The position numbers and the translations under genes were made by a program. From Tillus elongatus (Eukaryota; Arthropoda; Insecta; Coleoptera; Cleridae), in assembly GCA_964006375.1 (NCBI GenBank), contig OZ023267.1, positions 82,299,906 through 82,363,905 of the forward strand: DNA of 64,000 bases, written 5' to 3'. The notes under the pieces are model-generated. The model did not search any database and was not told the origin of the DNA. It saw nothing but the letters and a program-made list of their open reading frames with translations. Positions 49,031-62,064 of the stretch are shown here, piece after piece. Position 1 is the stretch's first letter. The number at the start of each line of letters is the position of its first letter.

Positions 49031-49268
49031 AGAACATATAAAAATCGAAACTGATCCCGGATATGGGTTCTAGGGGCCCAAATTGGCGCTCATTTGAAAA
49101 CATTTTTGCAGTCTCACCATCGATACCTCTTTATTAGTGATTTTTAAAAAATAAAAATTCACTAAAAAGTCATAGGCATTTACTGCAAAAAAATTTAGTG
49201 ACTTTTGAATTTTGAAAGATTTCTTCAAATGAGCGCAAACTAGGCCCTATAGAACCCATATCTGGGTT
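49031..49268. repeat. Inverted pair of family T repeats
   Basis: 49031-49150 is in plus orientation (CCGGATATGGGTTCTAGGGG). 49150-49268 is inverted (CTAGGCCCTATAGAACCCAT). They meet head to head at the AAAATTCACTA end. There is no TA array between or beside them, unlike most other copies. Confidence 0.7.
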
Positions 49269-49810
49269 AGTAAAGCTCAATATATCCATTATTATACAAA
49301 ATATGAGAAAAAATTGTATACGTTAATTATACGGTGTCTGGAACTGCATCTTAAAAAATTATTTTTGCAATCACAAGCTGGCCCATAAGTCGCTGATGAT
49401 ACAATTTTTTTTTAATCAAACACGCCTTATATTATTGCTCATTTTGCATTTTCCATTCAAAGATAATCCATGTTTGTAAGAAAATAAATTCTGGACTCAG
49501 CAAGTGCGTTATGGTGGCGATTTTTCATAAAATGTTTCTTTCGATAGCTTATATTACTATTAACCTAAGGTTCGTTGGCCAGGAAACCAGTTTTTTGGGA
49601 ACATTTTAAGTTTATTTTCCGAAGATTTTTGTACATTTTCAAACAATAGAGTTGTTTTGATGAAATATGGTACATTGTTTCTTCTATATAGGTTATACTG
49701 TTAACCAAATTTGATGCCAGATTTTATTTTAAAAAAAAAGATATATTTCCTATTAAAAACATTTTTACAAAAATTCACTACCATAACGCCGTTGCTGCGT
49801 CCAGACTTTT
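49267..49810 (-). repeat. MITE-like repeat family M, copy 2
   Basis: Inverted copy: the tail is at 49267-49480 and the inverted-repeat body at 49491-49806, with GGACTCAGCAAGTGCGTTAT at one end and ATAACGCCGTTGCTGCGTCC at the other. Confidence 0.8.
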
Positions 49811-50349
49811 TATTATTATTATTATTATTAAATACTCATAGTTTCATATCACATGCTGTCAAAAATAACAACGGTATTTAAGGCTCTCATTTTAAAGTTC
49901 CATTGGACATTTGTAAAAAAAAATTACGAAAATGTAAATATGTATCGATAATCAGATTAAGTATTTCCTACCTTTTTTGCACCAAAGTGTGTTTAAATAT
50001 TTCAATATTCTTCCTCAAAAATTCGTAAAATAATCCCATAATCTGATCGGTTAATATAATCAAATAAAAAACTGAAAAAATGTGTTAAACTGATCGCTAA
50101 ATGAATTATGGTATGCGATTATAAATACGTATATTTCCAAAACTATAGTCTTTAGGTATAGGCGGTATAATACAATAAATAATGTAGGTGGTTGAAACCG
50201 AAATGGATATGGTTGTAAATTTTAGATGAGGCAAGTCTTCGTAAAATTATGAGTGGTTATTTTAGACATGTCAAAATTACATTGACCTTGTCAAAGTTTG
50301 GAAGCTAAATATAAATTGTATATGTGTACAGCAATTGCAAATATAAAAA

Positions 50350-50880
50350 AACTCTGGACGCAGCAAGTGCGTTATGGTAGTGAATTTTCATAAAACTATT
50401 TTTTAATAGCAATAATGTGTTTTTTTAAGAAAGCAGGCATCACATTTGGTTACCAGTAAAATCTATATAGTAAAAACAATGTGCCATGTTTCATCAAAAT
50501 AACTTTATTGTTTGAAAATGTAAAAAAAAAATCCGAAAGTAAATTTAAAGTGTTCCCGAAAAAACTCGTTTTTTGGTCAACCTTCTAGGTTAATTCAAAT
50601 ATTAAGCATTTGATCAAAATTCGCTACCATAACGCACTTACTGCGTCCAGAATTTTTGTTCTTACAAACATGCATTATATTTCGATGGAAAATGCAAAAA
50701 TGCAATAACATAAGGCGTATTTGATTAAAAAAAAAAGAAAATTTGTATCACCAACGACTTATGGGCCATCCTGTGATTGTAGAAATAATTTTTTAAGATG
50801 TAGCTCAAGACACCCTATAATTAATATATACAAATTTTTTTCATATCTTGTGTAATAACAGATATATTGAGCTTTATTGA
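50350..50880 (+). repeat. MITE-like repeat family M, copy 3
   Basis: Body 50350-50652 with about 36-base terminal inverted repeats (GGACGCAGCAAGTGCGTTAT and its complement ending at TGCGTCC). The tail runs to about 50878 with CGACTTATGGGCCATCC. Confidence 0.82.
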
Positions 50881-51117
50881 TTTTTTTTAACGAAAATTCT
50901 ACAAAAATTATATACCATTAACGATAAACTCTATAGCTAAGACTAGTGACAAGCGTCAGAGAAAGGGTCTATTTGAAATGAATTTTCTGGAAACATTTTA
51001 TTAAAATGAAGGACAATGACGGTTGAAACTAAGACTTCAGGGTTTGTAAAACATTCTTCTTGAAAGATTTTATTTCCATAGCCCGTATTAGATACAAGTT
51101 CTTTTCCTAAATGTTGC

Positions 51118-51745
51118 CAATTTTGAGGTTTAAATCGCAACTTTGACGTTTTGTGAAAAACCCCAATTTATTTTTGTTTAAATGCCTATAACTTTTTTGT
51201 CTTTTGACCTACAGAGCTAAATTTTGGTGGGTAGGTTGCCTATAATGATATAAACCTGCGTATAAAATTTGGTTGCCCTTACTTTGTTAATTTTGGAGAT
51301 ATAAATTTTTTTCGAAAGAAAACACAAAATTTTCCGGGAAAACCTCGTCGGATTTTCCTGGATAACGAACATATCCAAGCCACTTGCAAAACGAAGGTAC
51401 TCACCAATTTTGACGTTTAAAATCGCGATTTTGACGTTTTGAGGAGAACCCAAATTTATTTTTCTTTGAATGCCTGTAACTTTTTTGTCCTTTAACCTAC
51501 GGAGCTAAATTTTGGTATGTAACTTGCCAATAGTGATATAAACCCGCGTATGAAATTTGGTTGCCCTTACTTTGTTAATTTTGAAAATATATTTAAAAAA
51601 AATCGATTTTTTTCGAAATAAAACACAAAATTTTCCGGGAAAACCTCGGCGGATTTTCCTGGCTAACGAACTTATCCAAGCCATTTGCGAAAGGAAGGTA
51701 CTCACCAAGTTTTATCAAAATCGGTCCATTATTTTTTAAGTTATA
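51118..51745 (+). repeat. Tandem noncoding repeat, about 287-bp period, two units
   Basis: 51118-51403 and 51404-51690 share CGATTTTGACGTTTTG-type, ACTTTTTTGTC, TTTGGTTGCCCTTACTTTG and TTTTCCTGG(C/A)TAACGAAC blocks. The last unit continues to 51745 with TCAAAATCGGTCCATTA, the sequence that precedes the TA array here and at 3.7 kb. Confidence 0.85.
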
Positions 51746-51759
51746 GGTGTGACACATAA

Positions 51760-52000
<241 letters not shown>

Positions 52001-52600
52001 AGACATCTAAATTTTTTTGTGATAATTTTCATAATTTTGATTATGTTACAACGAATTATTTACAGTATATACATATATTATAACTAAGGAAAAACCATAA
52101 TGTGCATGCCTGAGTTAACACTAAGAAATCCTCGGTGTTCCCTTAGTTAGTTAGTACAATGGGTGTGAAAACATATGGTGTCCATTTAAAACATTCTCAG
52201 CCTCGCCTTAAAATAAGAAACTCAGAGTCACTGTTTATTGCGATACAAGCTAGGATTAGCCCACGGCATCAAATTCGTTTTAAATAAGCTTTAAAGTGTA
52301 TACTGAAGGGTGCGCTGGAATCAGTCTTTCCTGAGTAGCCACAAGTTGGCTTATTACATGTATGCACAAGACCCATAAATGGCAACTCACACAAAAAATA
52401 TGAAACTGCTAAGTATTTCTCAACGAATTGATGAAATCACCTTCTGAATGTTTCTACACGTCCGTGGTGCGATGAAGAATCATAACGCATATACTTTTTT
52501 CGAGGAATGCATATCATTCGGTGATTTTCATCTGTGGCAACCCCAAAAAGTTGCCACAATCTGAGCGGTAGCCACAATAGAGTACTATTCTCACACACGT
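52001..52600. other. Unassigned stretch
   Basis: No coding sequence recognised. The last 100 bases carry the repeat flank shared with 40.2 kb. Confidence 0.45.
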
Positions 52601-52615
52601 TGTCATAATCATTGC

Positions 52616-52935
<320 letters not shown>

Positions 52936-53430
52936 ATTTGTAGATATAAAATAAATATAAATATAAACATAAATAATAATATAATAAAATAAATATATAC
53001 ACAAATCTAAATATAAAATCAAACACTGTCAATGCAGCAGTATTAATTCGACAATATAAAACTTACACTTAACAAAGCAACCACACACACACACACACAT
53101 ATACACCCCACAAATATTGTATTAACCCCCTCAGAGAAAGCATGCAATGGTGAACATTGCCATGGCAAAGTGACAGCTATGAATCTTGATCTTGGAGTGG
53201 TGGATATATGTCTCCGTCTCTGAAGCATTCATTGCAAAAATAGTAACACTTTCTCAGTAGAATGTACTTTAGTTCTTTTTTCACCATATTTACGTCCATA
53301 TTTTTCCAACAGAGAGGTAGGTAATTGAATATTTTTATCATCTGATATTCTGCGTTTCTCTGCACTTTTGTTAATGTTGTTTTTGGAAGTAGGAGTTTCT
53401 GATTCAATCTGAACCTTGTATGATGCTCAT
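52936..53430 (-). mobile_element. LINE 3' end, truncated
   Basis: The minus strand encodes a LINE C-terminus (open 53177-53407): QRNAEYQMIKIFNYLPL followed by VKKELKYILLRKCYYFCNECF. This resembles the end of the 42 kb LINE (LIEKCYYSIDEFF). A 3' UTR and trinucleotide tail follow. Everything upstream of the C-terminus is missing. Confidence 0.7.
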
Positions 53431-53915
53431 GCTCAGGCAGACATTATGAGAAAAATAATGTAACATCTTTTTTAAAATGCTGTTGAGAGAAACTTGGCTA
53501 ATAAAACATAAAGGTGTTGTAATTTGACTGTATAAAAGCTTTTATGTCTACTTAGTAAGACATCAATATAACAATTAAAATGCTATATAAAAGTTTTATT
53601 AATTATTTGTAAAAGCATTTATGTAGTACATATACAGTAACATCGCTTACAGAAGCATTCTGGTTTTATAAAGGTTTAGTTTCCAACTTTCAGAAGAGAT
53701 TTATAAAATATTCATAAAATATATTTATATTTTTGCTGATAGAACATTCTTAAAACATCTTAAAATCATAAAATTGTCACCAAAAGCCAAATAGTGGTAG
53801 GTGATGCTTTAATGTAGTAAAAAAGACAAATTTTATACAATTAAAAAATAACAATAAAACAATTTAATCATAAAATGCAGAATCTTTGTTAATTGGGTAG
53901 TTAATCTTACACCAT
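53431..53915. other. AT-rich stretch with nothing recognisable
   Basis: No ORF or repeat family recognised. Confidence 0.5.
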
Positions 53916-53919
53916 TTTA

Positions 53920-54400
53920 CTCATCAAAATTGTTCAATGTTTCCACCATGAATTCTCAGACACTCTGCAGCACCTGTGTAATTGGTTCGTATTACATGCT
54001 CAATGATATCTGAGGCGATACTTTCCATTGCTATGCAAATTCTATGATGTAAATCTTTGAAATTGTTTGATCTCTTGAAATAAACACATAATTTTAAATG
54101 ACTCCGAAGAAACAAATACAATGTTATGAAATCAGGTGATCATGCAGGCGATGCCATCAGTCCCTATTATCCTATTCGTCTGCCAGGAAACACGTCATTA
54201 TGAAATAACCTAACGTTAGCATCAAAATGGGGAGCCCCATCTTGTTGAAATCAGATTCTTTCGGAAAAGCAAGTCTTAAAGATAGAATCAGTTCTTCACA
54301 TAAAAAATTTAAATACAATTCAGCAGACAAAACTTCTTGCAAAAAGTATGGTCCTACAAGCCGGCCTCTAATTATTAATGATATAACTGGCTAATTAATT
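53920..54400 (-). pseudogene. Tc1/mariner-type transposase remnant
   Basis: On the minus strand: FQQDGAPHFDANVR, FPGRRIG and SPDFITLYLFLRSHLK. These are decayed forms of the W-x-Q-Q-D-G-A-P-P-H, FPGRWIG and SPDLTPLDFFLWG blocks around the second Asp of DDE transposases in this superfamily. The C-terminal frame 53924-54121 ends RIHGGNIEQF, like the usual N-G-x-H-x-E-x-x end. Stops separate the blocks. The N-terminal DNA-binding part and the terminal repeats are not seen. Confidence 0.75.
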
Positions 54401-54819
54401 AATAATTAATAAATAATTAATTAGCTAGTGGTAGATGATTGGAGTCTGTTTTCAATTAACTAGTTTTCTGCATCCTTAGTTTCCTGTCTTTTGATGACCA
54501 CTTCTTGCCTAGTTCATCCAACGTTCAAGAAAAGATGTCATCAGAGTGTAAGTAGAAGGCTTCGGTTAAGATGTTTACAGGCAAGTCATTAATATATATT
54601 ATAAACGAAACTGAGCCTAATATTCAGCTTGTCACACTCCCAATGTTATGGGTGCCCACGCCGAACAAGCAGATTTTGTACTTACTTTTTGCTTTATGTT
54701 GGAAAAATAAGACTTCAGCAATTCAGTGAATTTTTGAAACAGTTGATCCATTTCTTACCATATATGAAAGAACTTATAAAATGGAAAATCTTAAAAAGTA
54801 GTAGAACACAAAATCTTAC
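54401..54819. other. Probable intron or 3' flank of the SIPA1L-like gene
   Basis: No coding sequence recognised. It includes AT-rich palindromic TTAATTAATTAATAATTAAT-type sequence at about 54390-54425. Confidence 0.4.
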
Positions 54820-55676
54820 CTCAGGATTTGCTGGAAATCTGGTATCTTGTACATGGAATGACCTACTACTGCTTCCAGTTCCATATCCAGAGCTATTACT
54901 AGATCTGGGTGGTGAAAAGCTTCTTTCATACACTCGCCTGTGGTTTCCTGGAACAGCCTGTTGGCGTTGAGCACCCAGTTTTGTTTTAGCCTCATCAGCA
55001 CTTAAGTTTTCATAATCTCCTTCATAGTTACCCTCGTTATATTTACAATTCTGAAGAGTACATCCCTTTCTTGGAGATCCATCAGACAAGGGGGGTATCA
55101 CAGTTAAAGTTACAGGTAATGAAGTCTTTAATAAATCTACCATTTGGTCATGTTTCAATGTAGCTACTGCCACTTTACAAATCTCAACTAACCTAGAATT
55201 TTGTCGCAAGCCAGCCTGCCAAGCTTGACCTGCACTCTCTACTAAAGTAACCACTCCATCAGGTTGTACGTGAAAGCCTAGCTGCCCCATTATATTGCGT
55301 TTGAGAGGTATTTCTTGAGCTAGCACTCCTTGTGTCACTGCTTTGAGACGTTCCATTACTTCCATCAACTCATCTCTATCTCCATGTGCATCTCGCATAT
55401 GTATTGTAATGCATTCACCTTGATGGTGATAAATTTTCAAGCTGTTCGTCTGTGGCGACCATCCTAAGATGGACTTACATGGAGTTACAAACACAATCTG
55501 CTCACATTGTTCTTCAATTAAAACTAACGAATCAGTTGATATGCCCAGGTAACATTCTAACTGTCGAGACTGACTACTGTCATCTAATAATACTTGCCAT
55601 AAAATGGCACCTCTTTGGCATGCATCGGGAATAAATCTAGGACGGATTTTGTCTTTCTTTTTGCTGCTAAATATTG
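54820..55676 (-). CDS. SIPA1L: SIPA1L-like Rap-GAP protein, exon with PDZ domain
   Basis: An 857-base open exon on the minus strand: acceptor TTTTGCAG just above 55676, donor GTAAGA just below 54820. It encodes the region after the Rap-GAP domain ([23 protein letters not shown], then [17 protein letters not shown]), a segment with [20 protein letters not shown], and a PDZ domain ([54 protein letters not shown]). A Ser-rich tail ([19 protein letters not shown]) follows. The order matches the SIPA1/SIPA1L family, whose members stimulate GTP hydrolysis by Rap1/2 and sit at cell contacts, synapses or the cytoskeleton. No stop or frameshift occurs. Further exons must lie outside the window or were not recognised. 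Confidence 0.92.
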
Positions 55677-57311
55677 CTGCAAAAGAAAAAAACTTTAAAT
55701 AGGGATACTAAAAATTATTTTTACATAAAAAAAAGGGTTGGGTCAAGCTACAAATAAAGACTATAAAATAATTGCCCCCACTCAATTGCACCATAATGGA
55801 TAAGCAGTTTCACAACTTTTTTGGGCATGTTAATGTATAAACAATTTCTCTATGTATTGGTGCTCACTACCATCTTTGCAGTTTTCTTGCACTATTCTGC
55901 GAATTCGTAATAATCTTGTATTTTTTCGTACCACCTCAATAAGTCTAAGCAGACTCAGTCAAGTACTATGCCTATAAATGTGGCAATTTAAGCAATAAGA
56001 AGCTACCTCGAGTAACTTTTCCTACATGGGTCAAATTTATGTACCTGTTTTCATGATAATAATAAAAACTATCTTGATTCTTATGCTTAGGGTTCTTCCG
56101 AGGCAAAAAATAATAATTATGTTTATTCAGAACCAATTAAAACCTACAAACTTCTTATGACTTTATAGCCATTGTAAGAAGTTGCAAATTGTTGTTCATT
56201 TTACAGTTACCTTGCAGTTTGACATTACATTACGTAAGTTGCATAGACAGATAACTATTACAGGAAAAAAATTATCAGCAAAAGGATTCAGTTGGGAATT
56301 TCTATGCAAAGTTAATTTTGTCAAAGGCTGGTCATAACCATGTTCATATTAATCAAATTATATTTTTTGTAGGAAACAAAATTGTAAAATCTGAAATGCC
56401 TGAGTGTTATTTCTAAACAGTCCAAACTAAGGGTGCGCAAAGCTTTGAAATCTCGAACAAAACTTGAAGTGTCGCTACCCTGTCTGTTGGACATAGACGA
56501 CATTAATATCTCATGTATGATAAAATTAGTTGTACATTTGTGTACATAATTGTACAGTTGATAATCAAAGTGGCTGGTGTCTATGGTTAGTGAAAATAAA
56601 ATTATAAGGAATTCAGCAGCCATACCCCTCTGTTACTGAACACCCCAAAAAATGTTTAAGATGAAAGCTATCACCAATGTGACTGATTTTGAAAAGGATC
56701 ATGATCATCAAGCTATCTACACAAAACTGAGAATTACCTAGCCGCAATCTTACTTCTCTAGACCATAGAAGAAAGGTTGGAGATTTGCCTGGATATCTGC
56801 AACTTCTATCGATAAGATCATTGATATTGCGCCATAGAAATTTCATCATTAGTGCAACTGCTTACTATCTTCATTTGGTAGACTTAGTCAAAAGGTGCAC
56901 GCTTTTAGTGTCAAATTATTGCTGCACAACCTGTTACGAATCCTCGTTATTTTCTAGAACATCTAAGCTTTGAAAAGTCCTTCCGACAGACATATTTCTA
57001 AAGACAAATAGTATTCAACTACACAAGAAGCGAATAAACACCCATATTGTGGCACAACAATTAAGTTAATGTCTTAGATATATAGGCTTTGGCCTTTTAT
57101 CAACTATTCTAATAAAAAAAGCTAGCAAATAAGTGTATATGAAACTCTTCGGGCTAAATCTTTTTATTAATTTCATATCTGTTTTATTGGTTTCCCCCTT
57201 TCAAGGAGATGTGGCTAACCCATGTCTCAGTTCAAACCTTCTTAGACCAATTCAATTGTAAAATGTGTTATATAATACAATAAGATTTTTTTAGGTAATG
57301 GTAATACTTAC
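55677..57311 (-). other. Intron of the SIPA1L-like gene
   Basis: About 1.6 kb between the two exons, with GT...AG ends on the minus strand. I see no element I can name inside it. The open frame 56613-56849 has no recognisable domain. Confidence 0.7.
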
Positions 57312-57815
57312 AAAACTTCTGACCAGTTTCAACAGGTGTGGAAGTGGAATGGTTTGTTACCAGATCTTTAAGATACTCCTGCCTTGTTCTGGTAGCCATG
57401 GTGACAAACTTCTCTGAACGATGTGCAGCATTTTCTGCATTCACGACTTTTCCCAATAGGAATTCAGCGAATGCTTTACATTTGGGGAAAACACCACCTG
57501 GTTTTATGGGTGGACCAAAAACATGTACGTCTTTTGATCTACTGACTGCTACTTTATACAGAGTGTTTTCTGTACAAGGGTTTATTGCTTGCACTACTAT
57601 AAAAACATGCTGAAATTGTGATCTTATACCTTTTGGAGTGAAAGGTAATGCACCTGGTTCTTGGAAGACAATTGTTACAATATCATTCCCAATGTGACGT
57701 TTCCTGAGCAGCTGCTGTCGGTTATTGGGAGTGAATGGAAGCATTGTTGATACATGAAACATTATTTCACAGTCTTGATACTGGGCATACACAGAATATA
57801 GTCCTGTTGAATCAT
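57312..57815 (-). CDS. SIPA1L: SIPA1L-like Rap-GAP protein, exon with catalytic Rap-GAP segment
   Basis: A 504-base open exon: acceptor TTGTTTCAG just above 57815, donor GTAAGT just below 57312. It encodes [53 protein letters not shown], then [20 protein letters not shown] and [18 protein letters not shown] holds the His and the catalytic 'asparagine thumb' Asn that Rap-GAPs supply in place of an arginine finger. This is the most conserved part of the family and is intact, so the gene is probably functional. The first codon is shared with an upstream exon, which is not in the window: the next 5 kb are a LINE. Confidence 0.95.
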
Positions 57816-58140
57816 CTGAAACAATGAGATGAAATTAGAACTTGGTAAGAGTAGTAGGAGTGAAAGTATTGTCACATTTAATTTTTAAATCAATTTTACA
57901 ATTGTTTACATCTAACGTTTTACCTAGAGTTTCAAGAATTTTTTTAGGAACTTATTGGCAGACTATAGGCATCAATAGGATCAGTGGTCTAGGTATAGGT
58001 ATTTGCTGACAATAATACTTACTAGAACATTAAGCAATGTAAGATATACTCTTATTATTATCACATATTACAGCTGTTTTGTCACCATGTGGTTTCTTCA
58101 GGGACTTTTGTAACCTCACATTGTGGCAAAACATCTGTAG
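57816..58140 (-). other. Intron start upstream of the Rap-GAP exon, up to a LINE insertion
   Basis: No exon recognised. The I/LOA-type LINE begins near 58140, so the upstream intron of the SIPA1L-like gene holds at least 5 kb of LINE. Confidence 0.5.
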
Positions 58141-58330
58141 ATTGTGATGGATGGCACCAGGGTGATGGTGTCGTGAACGGAACCTCTGGAGTACCAGGCA
58201 ACCCTCCAGAGTAACCTGACTTGCACCACATAGGTGGTTCAGATGGTGTGGACAGTATTTCCCCCATTCTCATGGGAACAACATGAAGATCATAAATATA
58301 TATGGAACCAAAACCAAAGAGGCTTGAGGA

Positions 58331-59421
58331 GTGGCTCCGGCTACAGACTCATGCCTTGAGTCTATTCCGGAAATGGAGACTAGCCAGGGGGCGGCAGCGT
58401 CCGCGGACTCTGGAGGTCTCACGACCGACGTAAATACGGGGGATCGGGGGGTAGCTTTGGCCACAGACTTGTCTCCGACACCCAAGCTGGAGGCTGGATC
58501 CCACCAGAGGGCAGAGAGGTCCGCGAACTCTGGGGGGCCCTCCACCAGTGAGGACTCTACTGTAGGGGTAGAGGGACTGCCCCGGCAGTCAAAGCGTCTT
58601 TCCGGGGCGCAAAAAATGGCGACCTTGACGTGGACGGTCGAGACCTGTAAAGGCGAAAGAGGGGAGTGCGAGTCGGAAGAGGCCGCGCTCGGACTCTAGC
58701 ACTCCTACTACAGACAGACTTCCCAAAAGGGCCAGGGCACCTGCAAAGGCGCAAAAGGAGAGCGCGAGTCAGAAGAGGCAGCGCTCTGGCTCTAGCATGC
58801 CTACTACAGACAGGTGTCCCAAAAGGACCAGGGCCGGAACACTGGCGCAAACTGGCTCGTATAGGAAGGCTGCGGAGGGCCTCAGGATAGCGGTGATTGA
58901 CAGACGCCATCCTGAGGTCACGCTAGACCAGGGGAAAGCGGACCTGATCCAGGCTGCGGTGGTAGCTGCGGTGGACTCTCTTCAGAAAGGAGAGAGCCCG
59001 CCTCCTTTCCACCGGGAGCGCCTGGCGGGAGGCATCCTCTGGATAATCTGTGCCGGCTCGCAGGCGCGGGGCCGGCTGCGGAAAACGATCGGGGGGTCTC
59101 GGTCAGATTTGGGAGGGGGCGGACTTGACAGCCGTCGAGCCCAAGGAACTCCCAAAGAGATGCAAGGTGCTGGTACAGATTCTTGACACCTTCCCGCAGG
59201 AGACGGTGATCAGTAGACTGATCATCCAGCACCCTGAACTGGAGTCACACCACTGGTTGGTTCTAAGCAGGAAGGCAGAGGAGAAAGGACAGACTCTCGC
59301 CTTCTCGATCGACCAGGCGTCTTACAGAGCCCTTGAAGGAACCTCCTTCAAGGCATTCTGGGGCCTGGGAAGGGTCAGCTTCCGCCCACTGGGGAAGCAA
59401 CCATGGGTAAATGGGACTTAG
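58331..59421 (+). pseudogene. LINE ORF1, copy 2 (frameshifted)
   Basis: Spread over frames 58331-58699, 58797-59186 and 59050-59421. The N-terminus is Gly/Ser/Arg-rich. The middle has AVIDRRHPEVTLDQGKADLI and LAGGILWIICAGS. The C-terminal domain has FPQETVISRLIIQHPELE and EEKGQTLAFSIDQASYRALE, like ORF1 of LOA-type elements. It ends at a TAG (59419-59421) that overlaps the ORF2 ATG at 59411. Confidence 0.72.
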
Positions 59422-60590
59422 GTTCCTCCAGGTCAACCTCCAACACAGTAGGTCAGCCACTACCGGACTACCGAGGGCTCTGAGGAACACGGATGTGGCC
59501 CTCGTACTCCTATAAAGGGGACATCAAGGGACTCAGTGGAGCTTCTGGAAAGCTCATCTACAGAAGATCCAACGAGATACAGAGAGCCTGCATTTTTTTC
59601 AGGGAAGGGATAGCGTTTCTGCCTTTAATGAATTTCGGTTCCAGGGACCTGGCAACGATCAAAATCCGATGTGGAGGAGCGGATGGGCCGAGGGACATTA
59701 CTGTCGTATCTGCCGATCTGACAGGGGACAGCATGGACCCTCCTCCACCCAAGGAATTGGGAGCAGCTGATGGTGAGTAGCAGAGCAGGTGGATGGCAGA
59801 CCATTATCGGCATGGATGCGAACGCGAAGTTGTGGGGAAGCTCGGACATAAACTCTAGGGGTGAGGCACTTTTACAATTCTTTATGAAATTTAATTGAGA
59901 CATATTGAATAGGGGTAATAAACCGACCTTCGTCACAACACAGCATGAGGAAGTTTTAGATCTAACAGTCTCCACCCAGTTTCTGGGTGACTTTGTTAAG
60001 AACTGGGCTGTGTCTGAGGAAGTGAGTAGCTCAGACCACAAATTCATCCGGTTTGAAATCGCCAAAGTCGAACCGTACCAAACAGTATGGTACCGGGACC
60101 CCGCTAGGCGGACTGGGAAGCCCTGGCAGTGGAACTGCGGGGGGTTAAAAGTACATAGACAATTCAATAGACCTCGAGATTGCAGCAGCCCAAGTGCGAG
60201 ACGCAATCACCTCGGCCTATAACACTAACTGCCCCCTGAAAATGAGGGCGTCCACCAGGAACGTTCCGTGGTGGAACGAGGACCTCAAGCAAAGGAGGAC
60301 GCAGATTCGTAAGCTGTTTAACGCGGCCAAAAGGTCGGGAGCATGGGATGAATATAGACATGCCCTAACGACCTATACCAAAAGACTTAGGGACGCCAGG
60401 AAGGAGTCGTGGAAAGAGCACTACGAGGAAGTGGAGAACACATCCGAGAGTGCTCGACTACACAAGATCCTGTCCAAGGGCACTCAGACCAACATAGGCT
60501 ACCTTAGAACATCCACGGGAGGCTTTACAAGCTCGGGGAGGAAACTATGGACATTTTACTCCAGACGTGCTTCCCCGGCTGTAACATAAT
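59411..60590 (+). pseudogene. LINE ORF2, endonuclease region, copy 2
   Basis: The ATG at 59411 opens GLRFLQVNLQHSRSAT, the I-group endonuclease N-terminus. After a frameshift near 59510 come IKGLSGASGKLIYRR and RACIFFREGIAF. IGMDANAKLWGSS near 59803 is followed by DLTV and SSSDHKFIRFE near 60030, the D...SDH catalytic end of the apurinic-like endonuclease. A post-endonuclease linker (NVPWWNEDLKQRR) follows. At least three frame changes occur. Confidence 0.78.
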
Positions 60591-60659
60591 GAAACAATCA
60601 CATCTAGACTGGGAACACTCAGAAATAGAGGCGCCTTATAGGCGGGCATCTAGAGTAGA

Positions 60660-61760
60660 CTAGAGTTGCTAAAGAGGTGGTTACTTGGAGCAAAATCAGA
60701 TGGGCCATTAACAGCTTTAAGCTATACAAATCGCCGGGATTTGATGGAATAATGCCTATCATGCTCCGACAGGGGATAGATATACGGGCGCCGGCGCGTA
60801 CGCTCATTATGAGGGTCAGCCGGGCTCTGCGGTACATTCCAAGGGCATGGAGACTGGCCAGGGTTGTATTCATTCCTAAACCTGGCAATCCAACAGACCA
60901 GGCAAAGTCCCTGAGGCCAATAAGTCTCATGTCCTTCTTGCTAAAAACAAGGGAAAACTACTCAACCGGCACATTAGGGGCGGTGTACTGGCTGCATATA
61001 CCCTACCACTGTGGACAATATGCATACAGAGCAGGAGTCTTAACAGAAACAGCACTGCACCAACTGGTGCTTGAAACTGGAGAATACACTGGAGAACAGG
61101 GAGGTGGCGCTGGGGGCCTTCCTAGAGATAGAGTGGCCCTCAGCAATACCTCATTCGAATCAGTTCCGGCAGCTGTCAGGGAACGTAGAATAGAGGAGAC
61201 CTGCTGCAGGTGGATCGGTTCCATGCTCAGGGACAGGGCGGTGTTCACCTCACTCGCGTGAGGGACCCTGCTGGCGAGGGTCGCGGCGGGGTGTCCGCAG
61301 GGGAACCTTCTGTCTCCTTTGCTTTGGAGCCTAGTCGTGGACGGCCTGTTAGGGAGGCTCTCGGGAGGGGGGTATTAGGTACAGGGCTAGGCGGACGACA
61401 TTGTCATCATAGTCCGAGGAATGGTTACACAGTCAATGTGGGAGCGCATGCAGACATCACTGAAAGTGGTGGACGGGTGGACGGTTGGTCAAGGGCTGGG
61501 GGTGAGCCCGGAGAAAGCAACCGTCATACTGTTTACGAGGAGAAGGAAGTGGGAGAGCCACAGAACTCTCTCTATCTATATGGTAGTAGCATTCCAATGG
61601 CCAGGAGGGTAAAATATCTTAGGGTCGTATTGGACTCTAAGCTAACATGGAATGGTCAAGTTGAAAAAATACTGCGTAAGGAAGTCATGACCCTAGCCGT
61701 CACTAGGCGGCTATATGGAAAAACTTGGGGACTAAGACCTAGTATGGCCCACTGACTGTA
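60660..61760 (+). pseudogene. LINE ORF2, reverse transcriptase, copy 2
   Basis: INSFKLYKSPGFDGIMPIML, VVFIPKPGNPTDQAKSLRPI, GCPQGNLLSPLLWSLVVDGL (about 61290-61350) and the ADDIVIIVRG catalytic box at about 61393-61420, spread over several frames. The middle of the palm is shortened and scrambled near 60960-61050. KATVILFTRRRK and VKYLRVVLDSKLTW follow. Confidence 0.8.
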
Positions 61761-62064
61761 CACAAGGGTGCTCAGACCATCGTTAACATACACGGAACTG
61801 GTCTGGTAGCCTAAGGTGACACAATCCAGTGCCAAACAAAAACTAGGTAAGATCCAAAGGATGGCTTGCCTGGGGATCACAGGGACCATGTCTTCAACCC
61901 CAACAACCGCCATGGAGGTGTTGCTGGATCTGCCCCCCTGCACTTAGTTATTATGGGGGAGGCCAGGCTAGGACTATATAAACTAGCCTGCAATGGTAGA
62001 TTGAAGATCAACCCTGGCTTCAGGAGCCGCTGCAAAATTCAGGAGACCGTGAAGGTCAGACTTC

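Noticed and set aside
56613..56849. Open frame within the SIPA1L intron
   Set aside because: No recognisable domain, no splice-site support and no similarity to the rest of the gene. It is probably a chance frame.
58082..58273. Minus-strand open frame as a possible upstream SIPA1L exon
   Set aside because: Most of it is antisense to the LINE leader, which also occurs at 37.1 kb. The remaining 20 codons do not resemble the SIPA1L region upstream of the Rap-GAP segment.
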